Assembly (NCBI GenBank): GCA_017445845.1 | Contig: JAFSRY010000013.1 | Location: 1 to 34,507, forward strand | DNA length: 34,507 bases | From: Prevotella sp. | GTDB taxonomy: Bacteria; Bacteroidota; Bacteroidia; Bacteroidales; Bacteroidaceae | Direction: 5' to 3' | In this document: piece by piece, positions 33,669 through 34,507 of the stretch | Layout of the letters: each line of letters begins with the position of its first letter | How positions within the stretch are numbered: the first letter of the stretch is position 1 | Position numbers and translations under genes: made by a program | Notes under the pieces: generated by a model | What the model was told of the DNA's origin: nothing | What the model saw: the letters and a program-made list of their open reading frames with translations, nothing else | Database searches by the model: none

Positions 33669-34507
33669 ATGGCAAAGTTAGATTTGACACAGTATGGCAT
33701 CACTGGTTCTACCGTGATAGCCCACAATCCGTCTTACGAGTACCTCTATGAGGAAGAGACCAAGGCTGGTCTGACCGGTTTCGACAAGGGTCAGAACACC
33801 GAGCTGAACGCTGTCAACGTGATGACCGGTATCTTCACCGGCCGTTCGCCTAAGGACAAGTACATTGTTGACGACGCCCAGAGCCACGACAAAGTATGGT
33901 GGACCACCGAAGGTTACAAGAATGACAACCACCCCATGAGCGAAGAAGTATGGGCAAAGGTGAAGGACATCGCCGTGAAGGAGCTCTGCAACAAGAACCT
34001 CTATGTTGTCGATGCATTCTGCGGTGCCAACGCTGCCACCCACCTCGCCGTCCGCTTCATCGTTGAAGTTGCCTGGCAGGCTCACTTCATCAAGAATATG
34101 TTCATCCAGCCCACCGAAGAGGAACTCGCTAACTTCGAGCCCAACTTCGTCATCTACAACGCTTCTAAGGCAAAGGTAGAAGACTACAAGGCTCTCGGTC
34201 TGAACAGCGAGACCTGCGTAGCCTTCAATACCACCACCCGTGAGCAGGTCATCATCAACACCTGGTACGGCGGTGAGATGAAGAAGGGTATGTTCTCCAT
34301 GCAGAACTACTATCTGCCTCTCCAGGGCATCGCTTCTATGCACTGCTCTGCCAACACCGATATGGAAGGTAAGAATACCGCTATCTTCTTCGGTCTCTCC
34401 GGAACCGGCAAGACCACCCTCAGCACCGACCCGAAGCGCCTCCTCATCGGCGACGACGAGCACGGATGGGACGACGAAGGCGTGTTCAACCTCGAAGGCG
34501 GCTGCTA
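33669..34507 (+). CDS. pckA: Phosphoenolpyruvate carboxykinase (ATP), N-terminal half
   Basis: 279 complete codons of a protein normally about 535 residues; the rest lies beyond the right edge. '[13 protein letters not shown]' and '[17 protein letters not shown]' are substrate-site regions, and the P-loop [12 protein letters not shown] followed by GDDEHGWDD marks the ATP-type enzyme. It interconverts oxaloacetate and phosphoenolpyruvate; in Bacteroidales it commonly runs toward oxaloacetate in the succinate fermentation pathway. Codon choice is strongly biased to C-ending codons (AAC, ATC, GAC), suggesting high expression. Confidence 0.97.
   Translation, partial: MAKLDLTQYGITGSTVIAHNPSYEYLYEEETKAGLTGFDKGQNTELNAVNVMTGIFTGRSPKDKYIVDDAQSHDKVWWTTEGYKNDNHPMSEEVWAKVKDIAVKELCNKNLYVVDAFCGANAATHLAVRFIVEVAWQAHFIKNMFIQPTEEELANFEPNFVIYNASKAKVEDYKALGLNSETCVAFNTTTREQVIINTWYGGEMKKGMFSMQNYYLPLQGIASMHCSANTDMEGKNTAIFFGLSGTGKTTLSTDPKRLLIGDDEHGWDDEGVFNLEGGC

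Noticed and set aside
33678-34463. Minus-strand frame of 261 codons
   Set aside because: It is the antisense shadow of pckA, whose motifs and codon usage are unmistakable.

Overview
The window looks like a Prevotellaceae (Bacteroidales) chromosome, Prevotella sensu lato. The grounds are Bacteroidetes-type promoters (a TAnnTTTG -7 box, often with TTTG about 19 bp upstream), near absence of Shine-Dalgarno sites, a hybrid two-component regulator, Omp28 and DUF6029 outer-membrane proteins, and many secreted proteins ending in a short 'YNLQGQRV ... GITIVNGKKV' tail. No rRNA, tRNA, CRISPR array, transposase or phage gene was seen.

Left third (1-14.5 kb, all minus strand): an accessory carbohydrate-response locus. 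A one-protein hybrid two-component regulator with a sugar-binding-protein-like sensor (11575-14349) precedes a beta-helix hydrolase (9518-11458) that overlaps a SASA-type acetylesterase by 4 bp (7527-9521). Two further units follow: a GLUG-repeat surface protein plus a 58-residue peptide (4336-7284), and a second beta-helix hydrolase plus a second GLUG-like protein (247-3900). The last two units share an almost identical promoter (23 of 25 bases in an upstream element, identical 30-bp spacing to the -7 box, no clear -33 box), which I read as the regulator's target. No SusC/SusD pair is visible. A truncated lipoprotein start lies at the left edge. The intergenic DNA is full of short dispersed repeats.

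Middle (14.5-20.6 kb): housekeeping genes. efp, a family 2 glycosyltransferase and radC form a minus-strand group; rpmH diverges from efp. A second minus-strand group runs MIP18/DUF59 Fe-S factor, LpxH-like phosphoesterase, SGNH hydrolase, clostripain-like C11 lipoprotein protease.

Right part (20.6-34.5 kb): a 700-bp repeat-rich spacer, a 1286-residue secreted protein of unknown function, then a divergent plus-strand operon of five envelope proteins (TlpA-like thioredoxin, DUF6029 barrel, Omp28 lipoprotein, and two tail-bearing secreted proteins). Three of these five carry CxxC motifs. A DUF1080 hydrolase, upp and the first half of pckA close the window.

The most unusual signals are: two homologous 8 x 22-bp tandem arrays 17 kb apart; the shared activator-type promoter; an orphan promoter feeding a three-hairpin transcript before upp; a 154-bp inverted repeat with nested hairpins; and C-terminal tails that are shared between unrelated proteins at DNA level, one of which has lost its stop codon.
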